64,000 nt of DNA from Paenibacillus oryzae (GTDB lineage Bacteria > Bacillota > Bacilli > Paenibacillales > Paenibacillaceae). A model generated the notes under the pieces. It searched no databases. It had not been told where the DNA came from and saw nothing but the letters and a program-made list of their open reading frames with translations. The stretch covers positions 1 through 64,000 of the forward strand of contig NZ_LYPA01000052.1 of the NCBI RefSeq assembly GCF_001675045.1. Reading direction: 5' to 3'. The position numbers and the translations under genes are program-made. Shown one piece after another: positions 8,249-16,260 of the stretch (position 1 is its first letter; each line of letters opens with the position of its first letter).

Positions 8249-9877
8249 TTGGCCGAGATGTTGAAGCTGTCGCTTGATAAATGGCTGTACAGTCTAAAAG
8301 ACATTCAATTAGTCACTTGCGAGCCGGGCAGCGGAGAGGTTCAGCAATTTCCAACCCAGCATACGCTGATTGCTATCATGAGCGGAAACGGCGCCGGTCA
8401 ATTGGAAGGAAAATATTACCGGCTTCGTAAGGGAGGCTGTTTTCTTCTTCCGCCTTCCGGTGTCATAAAAATGAACCCTGACGACAAGGCAGGGTTATCC
8501 TATTGCCTTTTGGAGCTGGATGCTGCCATTGTTGGGAGCAACAACGCTGCGGACACATCATTGCCGTTTCCTTTTTACGGAAAGCTGGATATCGAACCCT
8601 TCAGTCGCTGGAAAAGAATGCTGGAGGAGCTGCTTGCCTGCGACAGCGCAAGCCATGAGCTTGCAGCCTTTGAGAGACATATTTTGCTGCAGCAGCTTCT
8701 GTTTTATTTGTACCAGCGGAACTGGCTAAGCAAGGAAGCCCCGTATGCGGAGCTTAACCGCATATTGGACATGCTGCATAGCGACCCGACACAGGATTAC
8801 TCCGTCACACAGCTAGCGCTGAAGGCCAATAGCGGACTTAGGCAGTTCACCTCCATGTTTAAGGAGATGACGGGGTTGAATCCGCTGGACTATATCGCCA
8901 GATTGCGCATAAACCGGGCCAAGCGGCAGCTTGTTTCCTGGAATGGAACCTTAAACGGCATTGCAAGCAGCGTGGGGTATCAGGATGTGTATTATTTTAG
9001 CCGCCGCTTTAAGCAAATTGTTGGTGAATCGCCAAAGCAATATGCCAGCCGGAAACGTGATGGAATGCGTATCGTTGCGCTTTATTACAGCGGGACGGTT
9101 ATAGCAATGGGCGTCACTCCTGTCGGGGCGAACCTGACCTGGTGGGGAGGCAGCGCTTTTCTGAGGGAGCGCGAAGCACAAACGGTTGATCTTGGCGTTT
9201 CGCCAACGCTGGAGCAGATTGCCGGCCTTAAGCCTGATTTGATACTGCTGAACGACCATAACCGCCATCATTATGAGCAATTGCAGAGCATTGCGCCAGC
9301 GGTGTTTATTCCATACGACGGGCATCGTCATCTCTATGAAGAAACACGCATGCTGGGCAGAATTGTCGGCAACCCGCAAGCGGCGGAACGGTTTATTGTC
9401 CGTTATGAACGGAAAGCGTCAGCCATCCGTCGGAAGCTGAAGGAGGCTGGCGTCCCTACGGAACAGCTAACTGCAGTTATTCTTAGAATCCAGAGCAACG
9501 GAAGCCAGTTTGCCGTGTTTGGCGATAATTACGGCAGAGGAGGATGGAGCATTTATCGCGGTCTTCGCTTTAACCCGCCGTTAATGGTGCAAAGGCTCAT
9601 CGATAACGGCGATCAAATCAGGCAAAATCTGCCCATTAGTGCATTGAATGACTATGCGTGGGAAGCAGATTACATTTTTGTGGTGAATGAAGGCGAAGGC
9701 ATACGTCAGATTGAGGGAAGGGAAGGATGGAGAAGTCTTCCCGCCGTTGCGGGCAACCGGGTATTCGAGCTGAGTCATGAGCAAATTTCTTATTTTGATC
9801 CCATTTCAATTGAAGGACAGCTTGACTTGCTTGGCGAGCTGCTTCAGGAAGCAGGGGTTTGGAATGAGATTAAATAA
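8249..9877 (+). CDS. AraC-family regulator with C-terminal siderophore-binding domain (Btr-like)
   Basis: A 542-residue cytoplasmic regulator. Residues 1-160 resemble a cupin-like N-domain, about 165-270 are the double helix-turn-helix of AraC proteins (SVTQLALKANSGLRQFTSMF and GIASSVGYQDVYYFSRRFK), and 275-542 are a periplasmic-binding-protein domain without signal peptide. This is the layout of B. subtilis Btr (YbbB), which activates bacillibactin uptake genes when it binds the siderophore. The binding domain copies long stretches of the receptor gene just upstream. The start is TTG, chosen because AAGGAGG lies 8 bases before it and the next ATG is 9 bases too far. The stop overlaps the next gene by 14 bases. 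Confidence 0.88.
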   Translation: MAEMLKLSLDKWLYSLKDIQLVTCEPGSGEVQQFPTQHTLIAIMSGNGAGQLEGKYYRLRKGGCFLLPPSGVIKMNPDDKAGLSYCLLELDAAIVGSNNAADTSLPFPFYGKLDIEPFSRWKRMLEELLACDSASHELAAFERHILLQQLLFYLYQRNWLSKEAPYAELNRILDMLHSDPTQDYSVTQLALKANSGLRQFTSMFKEMTGLNPLDYIARLRINRAKRQLVSWNGTLNGIASSVGYQDVYYFSRRFKQIVGESPKQYASRKRDGMRIVALYYSGTVIAMGVTPVGANLTWWGGSAFLREREAQTVDLGVSPTLEQIAGLKPDLILLNDHNRHHYEQLQSIAPAVFIPYDGHRHLYEETRMLGRIVGNPQAAERFIVRYERKASAIRRKLKEAGVPTEQLTAVILRIQSNGSQFAVFGDNYGRGGWSIYRGLRFNPPLMVQRLIDNGDQIRQNLPISALNDYAWEADYIFVVNEGEGIRQIEGREGWRSLPAVAGNRVFELSHEQISYFDPISIEGQLDLLGELLQEAGVWNEIK

Positions 9878-11819
9878 TCAAATTAAAGTATGGAATCATG
9901 CCTATATTAAAATAATGGATGTCAGACTGATGACTCTGCAGCGTGGGGAGAAGCTGGCGGATTACCGTTTTCCGTGCAGCGTTTTTCTGTATATGACTAA
10001 AGGACAAGCACTGCTGAATTTGGACGAAAAAAGTTATTCGGCAGGCGTTTACCGGCTGTTTCATGGAGGCAAAGGGGCAAGGCTGCGGGTACATGCTATA
10101 GAGTCGCTTCAAATGTACATGGTGCTGTACAAAGCTGTATTGACTTCCTCATGTCCTTCGGCAATTGTCGAGCTGGCGGAGGCCGACAATCCGTTTCTGT
10201 TCCATTACGAATTTGGGCCCCGTTATCCCGTTAAGCTATATGAACGGCTTGTAAGCATGTATGCCCAATGGAACAGCGCGTCAGAGCTTGGCTCGCTACA
10301 GGCTAAAGCCACCTTTCAGCAGTTTATCCACGAGCTGCTCTGGCAGCTTCGACTGCAGGAGGTGGAGCCGGAATCGCCGGACAGAGTAAGTCAAGCCATA
10401 CGCTACATACATGAGCATTATCGTGAGCCGGTTTCGCTAACCGCGATTTCCTTCTTTCTGGATTGCAGCGAAGGGCATTTGTCCCGTCTGTTCAAAAACA
10501 AGCTGGGTCTTAGTCCCATCCAGTATTTGAATAAGCTCAGAATACAAACGGCTCAACAATTGCTGCTTGGCAGCGAGATGACGCTTCAGGAGGTTGCCGA
10601 GCAAGTTGGTTTTCCCGACGCCCATTCTTTTAGCCGCAGCTTCAAAAAGCATGCTGCCTGCACGCCTCTCGCTTTTCGCATTAATGGCGCGGGGGCTGAC
10701 AACGATCAGAAATTGCCCTTGCTCATATCAGAAAATGCCCTTTTAAAGAAACAACCTCTCTTTTATAATGATATTGAAAATCATTTTCATTATATAAAGG
10801 GGAGAGAAACGTATATGCAACAGAGAAATAAGCAAGTTGCCATAGTTATGATGTTAGCCTGGAGTCTGATTCTGTCTGCTTGTTCCGCTACTGGAGGGAG
10901 CAGCGGAACAAGTGAAGCTCCGTCCTCCGGTCCGTCGTCTACAGCAACGGCGGCAGAGGCTGAAACAAGAACAATATCTACGCCGCGCGGCGATGTCGTG
11001 GTTCCGGCCAATCCTAAACGCATAGTAGCCGATCAATATATGGGCCATCTGCTAAAGCTCGGCATTAAGCCGGTCGGGGTTAAACATATTATGTTGGATG
11101 AAGGCTGGTTCGATAAAGCGGGGGTCACCGAGGAGACGTTGGCAGGCATTGAGGATTTAGGCGACCTTCCTCTGGACCTTGAGAGGATGACGGAGCTCGA
11201 GCCTGACCTGATTCTGGTATCGGTGGACAAGGAGCTGGAGCAATACGAAAAAATCGGCACGACCGTATATGTACCTTATTGGGAAGGAGAGTCTACGGTT
11301 GAACCGCTGGAAAAATTCAAACGGATCAGTGATGTGTTTGGTAAGAGGGATATAGCGGAACAATGGATCGCGGAATACGAGAAAAAAGCTGAAGCCGCCA
11401 GGGAGAAGATTAAAGGTGCCGTTAAGGAAGGCGAAACCGTATCCGTCATTCAGTTTAGCCAAAATGTCGTTTACGTGCTTGCCGCTAAAGGCGGCAATTA
11501 CGGTGCGCCAACAATCTATGAAACGTTGCAGCTGCAGCCAACGCAAAGCGCTCTGGATATGAAGGATGGTTTTGAAGCCATTTCGCTGGAGGTGCTGCCT
11601 ACTTATCTGGGGGACCATATTTTTGTCTATAATGGCGATAAGGAATTGCTCGAAGAATCGATGCAGAGCAATATTTGGAAGCTGGTGCCCGCCGTTCAGA
11701 AAAACCAGGTTTATCTGTATGGCAATGCTTACGATGACGAGTTCCTGATGGAGGACCCCTATTCGCTGGAGCAGCAGCTAGACACCTTTACTTCACTGCT
11801 GCTGGAAAATCGCAATTAA
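9864..11819 (+). CDS. AraC-family regulator in one open frame with a downstream lipoprotein receptor
   Basis: The frame from ATG 9864 stays open for 651 codons. Residues 1-175 form an N-terminal sensing region and about 176-275 the AraC DNA-binding domain (AISFFLDCSEGHLSRLFKNK, then LQEVAEQVGFPDAHSFSRSF). After TPLAFRINGAGADND, where such regulators normally stop, the frame runs through about 45 codons that also hold a promoter, Fur-like box and RBS, and then into the lipoprotein receptor starting at 10815. The result could be a readthrough fusion with an internal membrane segment, or the regulator may simply have lost its stop by mutation or sequencing error. It overlaps the previous gene by 14 bases, indicating translational coupling. 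Confidence 0.65.
   Translation: MRLNNQIKVWNHAYIKIMDVRLMTLQRGEKLADYRFPCSVFLYMTKGQALLNLDEKSYSAGVYRLFHGGKGARLRVHAIESLQMYMVLYKAVLTSSCPSAIVELAEADNPFLFHYEFGPRYPVKLYERLVSMYAQWNSASELGSLQAKATFQQFIHELLWQLRLQEVEPESPDRVSQAIRYIHEHYREPVSLTAISFFLDCSEGHLSRLFKNKLGLSPIQYLNKLRIQTAQQLLLGSEMTLQEVAEQVGFPDAHSFSRSFKKHAACTPLAFRINGAGADNDQKLPLLISENALLKKQPLFYNDIENHFHYIKGRETYMQQRNKQVAIVMMLAWSLILSACSATGGSSGTSEAPSSGPSSTATAAEAETRTISTPRGDVVVPANPKRIVADQYMGHLLKLGIKPVGVKHIMLDEGWFDKAGVTEETLAGIEDLGDLPLDLERMTELEPDLILVSVDKELEQYEKIGTTVYVPYWEGESTVEPLEKFKRISDVFGKRDIAEQWIAEYEKKAEAAREKIKGAVKEGETVSVIQFSQNVVYVLAAKGGNYGAPTIYETLQLQPTQSALDMKDGFEAISLEVLPTYLGDHIFVYNGDKELLEESMQSNIWKLVPAVQKNQVYLYGNAYDDEFLMEDPYSLEQQLDTFTSLLLENRN
10764..10789 (+). 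promoter_or_regulatory. internal promoter with palindromic Fur-like box
   Basis: TATAAT at 10764-10769 is followed by TGAAAATCATTTTCA at 10775-10789, a perfect 15-base palindrome matching 12 of 14 Fur positions. It lies inside the long frame 26 bases before the ATG of the receptor part, so the receptor probably has its own iron-controlled transcript. The -35 region is weak (TTTTAA). Confidence 0.65.
10815..11819 (+). CDS. iron-siderophore substrate-binding lipoprotein (separate start inside the AraC frame)
   Basis: From ATG 10815 the frame encodes a 334-residue lipoprotein with signal peptide, lipobox LSAC, a Ser/Thr/Ala linker, then a FeuA/YhfQ-type receptor (VVVPANPKRIVADQYMGHLL, LEPDLILVSVDKELEQYEKI, PTIYETLQLQPT). 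AAGGGGAG lies 9 bases before this ATG, and a Fur-like promoter lies just upstream, so it is most likely made as an independent protein even though the regulator frame reads into it. It is more distant from the first receptor than the Btr-like domain is, so its ligand probably differs. No permease or ATPase partner is near. Confidence 0.82.
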   Translation: MQQRNKQVAIVMMLAWSLILSACSATGGSSGTSEAPSSGPSSTATAAEAETRTISTPRGDVVVPANPKRIVADQYMGHLLKLGIKPVGVKHIMLDEGWFDKAGVTEETLAGIEDLGDLPLDLERMTELEPDLILVSVDKELEQYEKIGTTVYVPYWEGESTVEPLEKFKRISDVFGKRDIAEQWIAEYEKKAEAAREKIKGAVKEGETVSVIQFSQNVVYVLAAKGGNYGAPTIYETLQLQPTQSALDMKDGFEAISLEVLPTYLGDHIFVYNGDKELLEESMQSNIWKLVPAVQKNQVYLYGNAYDDEFLMEDPYSLEQQLDTFTSLLLENRN

Positions 11820-11841
11820 CCAATAACCTTCATTTATTTCA

Positions 11842-11884
11842 AAACGGCTTTTATCCTGCATGGGGTACAAAGCCGTTTGTTGTT
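11842..11884 (+). terminator. terminator after second receptor gene
   Basis: AAACGGCTTT pairs perfectly with AAAGCCGTTT over a 17-base loop, followed by a T-rich tail. Confidence 0.8.
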
Positions 11885-11893
11885 TCGCGCATA

Positions 11894-11940
11894 TTGACAG
11901 CATGAATGCTTTTCACTATTATTAATGAGAATCATTATTA
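11894..11940 (+). promoter_or_regulatory. strong promoter with Fur-like box for nik operon
   Basis: TTGACA (11894-11899), 17 bases, TATTAT (11917-11922): close to consensus. TGAGAATCATTATTA at 11926-11940 matches 12 of 14 Fur positions and covers the start of transcription. A Zur-type reading is possible because Fur-family boxes overlap, but the sequence is closer to Fur. Confidence 0.75.
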
Positions 11941-11967
11941 CTTAACCGAAACGGAGCAAAAGACAAG

Positions 11968-13614
11968 ATGAGGATGACAACCAAGAAGACGCTGCTATCT
12001 ATCGCTGCCTTGATGATACTTCTATCAACGCTGCTAATGGCTTGCAGCAAGCAGGAAGGCAGCCCGGGCTCAACAAATGAAACGGGTAATCAGTCGGCAG
12101 TCGCAGGAGAAAAGGCCATTACGCTATCCTGGCCGCGCGACGTTGGTCCAATGAATCCCCATGCCTATAATCCCTCACAGCTATTTGCCCAATCTATGAT
12201 CTATGAGCCGCTCGTCGGCTACAAAGCCGGAGGCAAGCTTGAGCCAATGCTGGCTGAATCTTGGAGCATATCGGACGATGGCAAGGAATATACATTCAAG
12301 CTGCGTCAGAATGTGAAGTTTTCTGATGGAACGGCTTTTAACGCGGCAATCGTCAAACGCAATTTTGACGCCGTTATGAAAAATGCCAATTTGCATAGCT
12401 GGCTTGGCGTTATCAATATGCTGGACAAAACAGAGGCGGTTGACGAATACACGTTCAAAATGACGCTGAAGCAAGCGTATTATCCGGCCATTCAGGATCT
12501 TTCGCTTGTTCGTCCTGTTCGCTTCCTTGGCGAAGCGGGTTTCCCGGCGGGCGATGATACCTCCAAAGGCATAGAGAAGCCCGTTGGAACAGGTCCCTGG
12601 ATATTGGCAGAATATAAAAAGGACGAATATGCGGTATTTACCCGCAACCCTGATTATTGGGGCGAAAGTCCAAAAATCGATAAAATCACCGTCAAAATTA
12701 TTCCCGATCCGGAAACTCGCGTCCTTGCTTTTGAAAAAGGCGAGCTTGATTTGATTTTTGGCGAAGGCGTCATCAGCATGGATGCTTTTAATCAGCTCAA
12801 GGAGTCCGGCAAATATACAACGGCATTGTCCGAGCCGGTGGCAACAAGAAGCTTGCTGCTGAATACAACAAACCCTATTCTTGCTGATTTGCGGGTGCGC
12901 CAGGCGTTGCATGCCGGCTTCAACAAGGAGCAGATGGTAGAAGGTATCACGCTGGGGCTGGAGGAGAAGGCGGATACTATTTTGTCCCAAAACTTCCCTT
13001 ATACGACAAAGGTTGATGTGAAGCCTGTTGAATACAATCCCGAGCATGCGGCTGCTTACCTGGAGGAAGCAGGCTGGGTATTGCCATCCGGCAAAGCTGT
13101 CCGCGAGAAGGATGGTCAAGCGCTGGAGCTGGAATTGATTTTTGACAAAACAGATCCGCTTCAAAAAGCGATGGCTGAAACGATGCAAGCGGAATGGAGC
13201 GCAATCGGCGTTAAGCTGAATATTACGGGACTTGAGCTCACCACTCAGATTCAGCGCCGCAAGGCCGGCGACTACGATCTTGATTTCTGGAGCAACTATG
13301 GAGCGCCGTATGATCCGCATTCCTTCATTAATGTTGTGGCGGAAAAAGGCTGGGGCGTTGCGGAGGCCAATGCAGGCTTGCCGATGAAGGGCGAGCTGGA
13401 TGGGCAAATCCGTGAGGCGCTGGGCTCGACGGACGAGATGAAGCGCCAGGAGCTGTACAGCTCTATCCTGACCACGCTGCAGGAGCAGTCGGCGATTATG
13501 CCTATTTCGTATATTAAAAAGACCGTTGTGCTTCAAAAGAAGGTGACGGAGTTTGCCTTCCCTGGAAATAGGGATGAACATCCGTTTGAAGGCATAGACA
13601 TCAGCCAGCAATAA
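11968..13614 (+). CDS. nikA: nickel/metallophore ABC transporter substrate-binding lipoprotein
   Basis: A 548-residue family 5 receptor with lipobox LMAC. It follows E. coli NikA through most of its length, for example PHAYNPSQLFAQSMIYEPLV, AYYPAIQDLSLVRPVRF, VGTGPWIL, IIPDPETRVLAFEKGELDL and YGAPYDPHSF. NikA binds Ni(II) with free histidine. Here the residue aligned with NikA His416 (five before the GAPYDPH motif) is Trp, so the nickel-histidine mode may not be kept. Relatives such as CntA bind metal-opine complexes. Fur-like rather than NikR-like control also points to a metallophore or a broader metal role. First gene of a five-gene importer operon. Confidence 0.82.
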   Translation: MRMTTKKTLLSIAALMILLSTLLMACSKQEGSPGSTNETGNQSAVAGEKAITLSWPRDVGPMNPHAYNPSQLFAQSMIYEPLVGYKAGGKLEPMLAESWSISDDGKEYTFKLRQNVKFSDGTAFNAAIVKRNFDAVMKNANLHSWLGVINMLDKTEAVDEYTFKMTLKQAYYPAIQDLSLVRPVRFLGEAGFPAGDDTSKGIEKPVGTGPWILAEYKKDEYAVFTRNPDYWGESPKIDKITVKIIPDPETRVLAFEKGELDLIFGEGVISMDAFNQLKESGKYTTALSEPVATRSLLLNTTNPILADLRVRQALHAGFNKEQMVEGITLGLEEKADTILSQNFPYTTKVDVKPVEYNPEHAAAYLEEAGWVLPSGKAVREKDGQALELELIFDKTDPLQKAMAETMQAEWSAIGVKLNITGLELTTQIQRRKAGDYDLDFWSNYGAPYDPHSFINVVAEKGWGVAEANAGLPMKGELDGQIREALGSTDEMKRQELYSSILTTLQEQSAIMPISYIKKTVVLQKKVTEFAFPGNRDEHPFEGIDISQQ

Positions 13615-13636
13615 GCAGCCGGCAGGGAGGACATAC

Positions 13637-14581
13637 ATGATTATCTACATTGGGAAACGATTGCTCGCAATCGTTCCCATTATTCTTTTTACGATTTTGA
13701 TTACATTTATTCTGATTCATGTATCGCCCGTTGACCCGGCGGAGGCTTATTTAACCGCTGCCCATATCCATCCGACCGAGGAGCTGCTGGCCCAGAAGCG
13801 CCATGAATTTGGCCTGGACCAGCCGCTGCTCGTTCAGTATGGGCGCACCGTTGTCAAGATGGCGCAGCTTGATTTTGGCGTATCCTATGTAACGAATGAG
13901 CCGGTATGGGATGAGGTCGTGTCCAAAATGCCTGCGACGGCGCAGCTAGCCGTCAGCAGCATTTTTTTTGCGATTATCGTCAGCATACCGCTTGGTTTTT
14001 TGTCCGCTGTCTACAAAAATAGTGTGATTGATTACGTTAGCAGAGGACTTTCCTATATCGGCGCGTCGATTCCCCAGTTTTGGCTTGGTTATTTGCTGGT
14101 GTTTTTTTTCTCCGTCAAGCTGGATTTGCTCCCCGTTGAAGGCAGGGGCTCATGGCTGCATCTTGTGCTGCCAACGCTTACTCTGTCGCTTGCGCTGATT
14201 GCGATTTATACCCGGCTGCTTCGCGCCAGCGTGCTGGAGCAGCTGCAGGAGCCTTACGTCATGTATGCGAGGACGCGCGGTATCAAAGGACGCATCATTA
14301 TGGTCAAGCATGTGCTGAAAATAGCGATTGCTCCCGTCATAACGGGACTTGGCATGAACGTAGGCAAATTGCTGACCGGCGCCATCATTGTGGAGCAGGT
14401 TTTTTCATGGCCGGGGTTCGGGCGTTATTTTGTAGACGCGATTTTTAACCGGGATATTCCCGTTATTCAGTGTTACGTGTTTCTGGCAGCTTGTTTGTTT
14501 ATTATTTGCAACCTCATTGCCGATCTGGTTCAGCTCTACATGGACCCCCGAATTTCCCTGAAAGGAAGAAGCGAATCGTGA
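13637..14581 (+). CDS. nikB: nickel/peptide-type ABC transporter permease
   Basis: A 314-residue permease of the DppB/NikB class. The N-terminal helix MIIYIGKRLLAIVPIILFT is typical, followed by a long external loop (about 35-95) and five further helices. The C-terminal half carries the ATPase-contact loop MYARTRGIKGR and the conserved GxxxG-rich end (VEQVFSWPGFGRYFVDAI). GGGAGG lies 8 bases before the ATG. It pairs with NikC, whose GTG overlaps its stop by four bases. Confidence 0.9.
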   Translation: MIIYIGKRLLAIVPIILFTILITFILIHVSPVDPAEAYLTAAHIHPTEELLAQKRHEFGLDQPLLVQYGRTVVKMAQLDFGVSYVTNEPVWDEVVSKMPATAQLAVSSIFFAIIVSIPLGFLSAVYKNSVIDYVSRGLSYIGASIPQFWLGYLLVFFFSVKLDLLPVEGRGSWLHLVLPTLTLSLALIAIYTRLLRASVLEQLQEPYVMYARTRGIKGRIIMVKHVLKIAIAPVITGLGMNVGKLLTGAIIVEQVFSWPGFGRYFVDAIFNRDIPVIQCYVFLAACLFIICNLIADLVQLYMDPRISLKGRSES

Positions 14582-15411
14582 TTGCAAAACTACGCGCTAT
14601 TCTGAGGGATCGGAAAGCCATTGCCGTATGCTCGGTTATTTTGCTTCTTTTTGCTATGGTGGCGCTTTTTGCTCCATGGATTTCTCCGCATGATCCTGTT
14701 AAGGTGAATTTGGCGATTAAGCTGCAGCCTCCTTCAGGGGACTATTGGCTAGGGACGGACCATTTGGGGCGCGACAATTTTTCACGTTTATTGCATGGAG
14801 CCCGCATATCGCTTGGACTGGCCTTTCTGATTTTTATCGCTTCTTTAGGCATCGGCTTGGTGGTTGGCGTTATTTCCGGCTACAGAGGCGGGTGGCTGGA
14901 TGCCTGGCTGATGCGCTTTTGCGAAGCGGTGATGACCGTTCCCAATCTTGTACTTGTATTAGGCATGGTTGGCATTTTTGGCCCCGGCCTGGGGCAGGTA
15001 GTGCTGGCGCTGATGCTGGTGCAATGGGTTTATTACGCCCGCATGTTCCGCGGTATGGTTATTAGTCTGAAGGAGCGGCAGTTTATTGCGGCCGCCCGCA
15101 TCAGCGGCTCCTCGGAGTGGAAGGTGATCAGGCGCCATGTGCTCCCCAACGTGCTGCCGCCTATTTTGGTCATGGGAACGCTTGAAATGGGCTGGGCGAT
15201 TATGGATATTTCAGCGCTATCCTTTCTGGGACTCGGTATTCAGCCGCCAACACCGGAATGGGGAGCCATGATCCATGAAGGTAAAGCCTTTATACGCAGC
15301 CATCCGGAGCTGATGCTTTATCCGGGCTTGATGATTTTGTTAGTGGTCATATCCTTTAATCTTTTGGGCGAAGCGTTGTCTGAGCGATTCGGGGTCAAAC
15401 GACGGATGTGA
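14578..15411 (+). CDS. nikC: nickel/peptide-type ABC transporter permease
   Basis: A 277-residue permease of the DppC/NikC class. The N-terminus RAILRDRKAIAVCSVILLLF leads into the first helix, followed by the family motifs WLGTDHLGRDNFSRLLHGAR and, in the ATPase-contact loop, FIAAARISGSSEWKVIRRHV. The GTG at 14578 is chosen because it overlaps the nikB stop (GTGA) and AAGGAAG lies 7 bases before it. The frame is open further upstream inside nikB but without support. Confidence 0.9.
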   Translation: MIAKLRAILRDRKAIAVCSVILLLFAMVALFAPWISPHDPVKVNLAIKLQPPSGDYWLGTDHLGRDNFSRLLHGARISLGLAFLIFIASLGIGLVVGVISGYRGGWLDAWLMRFCEAVMTVPNLVLVLGMVGIFGPGLGQVVLALMLVQWVYYARMFRGMVISLKERQFIAAARISGSSEWKVIRRHVLPNVLPPILVMGTLEMGWAIMDISALSFLGLGIQPPTPEWGAMIHEGKAFIRSHPELMLYPGLMILLVVISFNLLGEALSERFGVKRRM

Positions 15412-15427
15412 ATGGGATGGGGTCAAG

Positions 15428-16249
15428 GTGGAAAAAGCGTACAAAGCATTGGAAGTTAGCGGCTTGCATGTACATGTAAAGTCTAAGCAAGGGATGACTC
15501 CGCTAGTCCGGAATATTCATTTTGAAATAGAACGCGGAAGCGTGCTAGGTCTTGTCGGGGAAAGCGGCTGCGGCAAATCGGTTACATGCAATGCCCTGCT
15601 GCGGCTACTGGACCCCAGGCAAACAAGCGTTGAAGGCAGCGTCAAGCTGAACGGACGCGAGCTGAGCGGCTTGCATGAGGAGGAAATGCGGCAAATTCGT
15701 GGGAAGGAAATAGCCATGATTATGCAAAATCCGATGAGCGCTTTTACTCCGGTGTATCCGATTGGCGATGCCTTTATCGAAACGATTCGCACACACACCC
15801 GCTTGACCAAAAAGCAGGCGCTGGAGCTCGCTGTCAGCTCCATGGAAGCGGTGAACCTGCCTGACCCCGCCAGTCTGCTGAACAAATATCCGTTTCAGCT
15901 CAGCGGAGGGATGCTGCAGCGGGTCATGATTGCCATTTGCATGAGTCTTCGCCCTGCGGTCGTTATTGCCGATGAACCCACCACGGCGCTGGATGTGGTC
16001 AATCAGCTTGGGGTGCTCAAAGAGCTGGATCGCCTTCGTGTGGAGCATGGGATGGCAATTTTGCTCATTTCCCATGATTTGGGCGTTATATCGGAGCTTG
16101 CGGACGAGGTGGCCGTGATGCAGCATGGCGAAATAGTCGAAAGGGCGGATGTGTTCCAGCTTTTCGACCATCCCAAGCATCCCTATACCCAAAAACTGCT
16201 CCATGCAAGACCAAAGCTTATCCGAAATGAACCGAAATATAATAGATAG
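15428..16249 (+). CDS. nikD: nickel/peptide-type ABC transporter ATP-binding protein
   Basis: A 273-residue ATPase of the DppD/NikD class. Walker A GESGCGKS (about residues 46-53), the Q-loop in MIMQNPMSAF, signature LSGGMLQR, Walker B VVIADEPTTALD and the H-loop LLISHDLG are all intact. The C-terminus HPYTQKLLHARPKL is the usual oligopeptide/nickel ATPase tail, without the extra Cys-rich loop of some Dpp/Opp ATPases. It forms a heterodimer with NikE. GTG start, 17 bases after nikC. Confidence 0.9.
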   Translation: MEKAYKALEVSGLHVHVKSKQGMTPLVRNIHFEIERGSVLGLVGESGCGKSVTCNALLRLLDPRQTSVEGSVKLNGRELSGLHEEEMRQIRGKEIAMIMQNPMSAFTPVYPIGDAFIETIRTHTRLTKKQALELAVSSMEAVNLPDPASLLNKYPFQLSGGMLQRVMIAICMSLRPAVVIADEPTTALDVVNQLGVLKELDRLRVEHGMAILLISHDLGVISELADEVAVMQHGEIVERADVFQLFDHPKHPYTQKLLHARPKLIRNEPKYNR

Positions 16250-16260
16250 GGGGGGACGAC

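Noticed and set aside
12181..13638. 485-codon reverse frame opposite nikA
   Set aside because: Shadow frame; the forward strand is clearly NikA from end to end.
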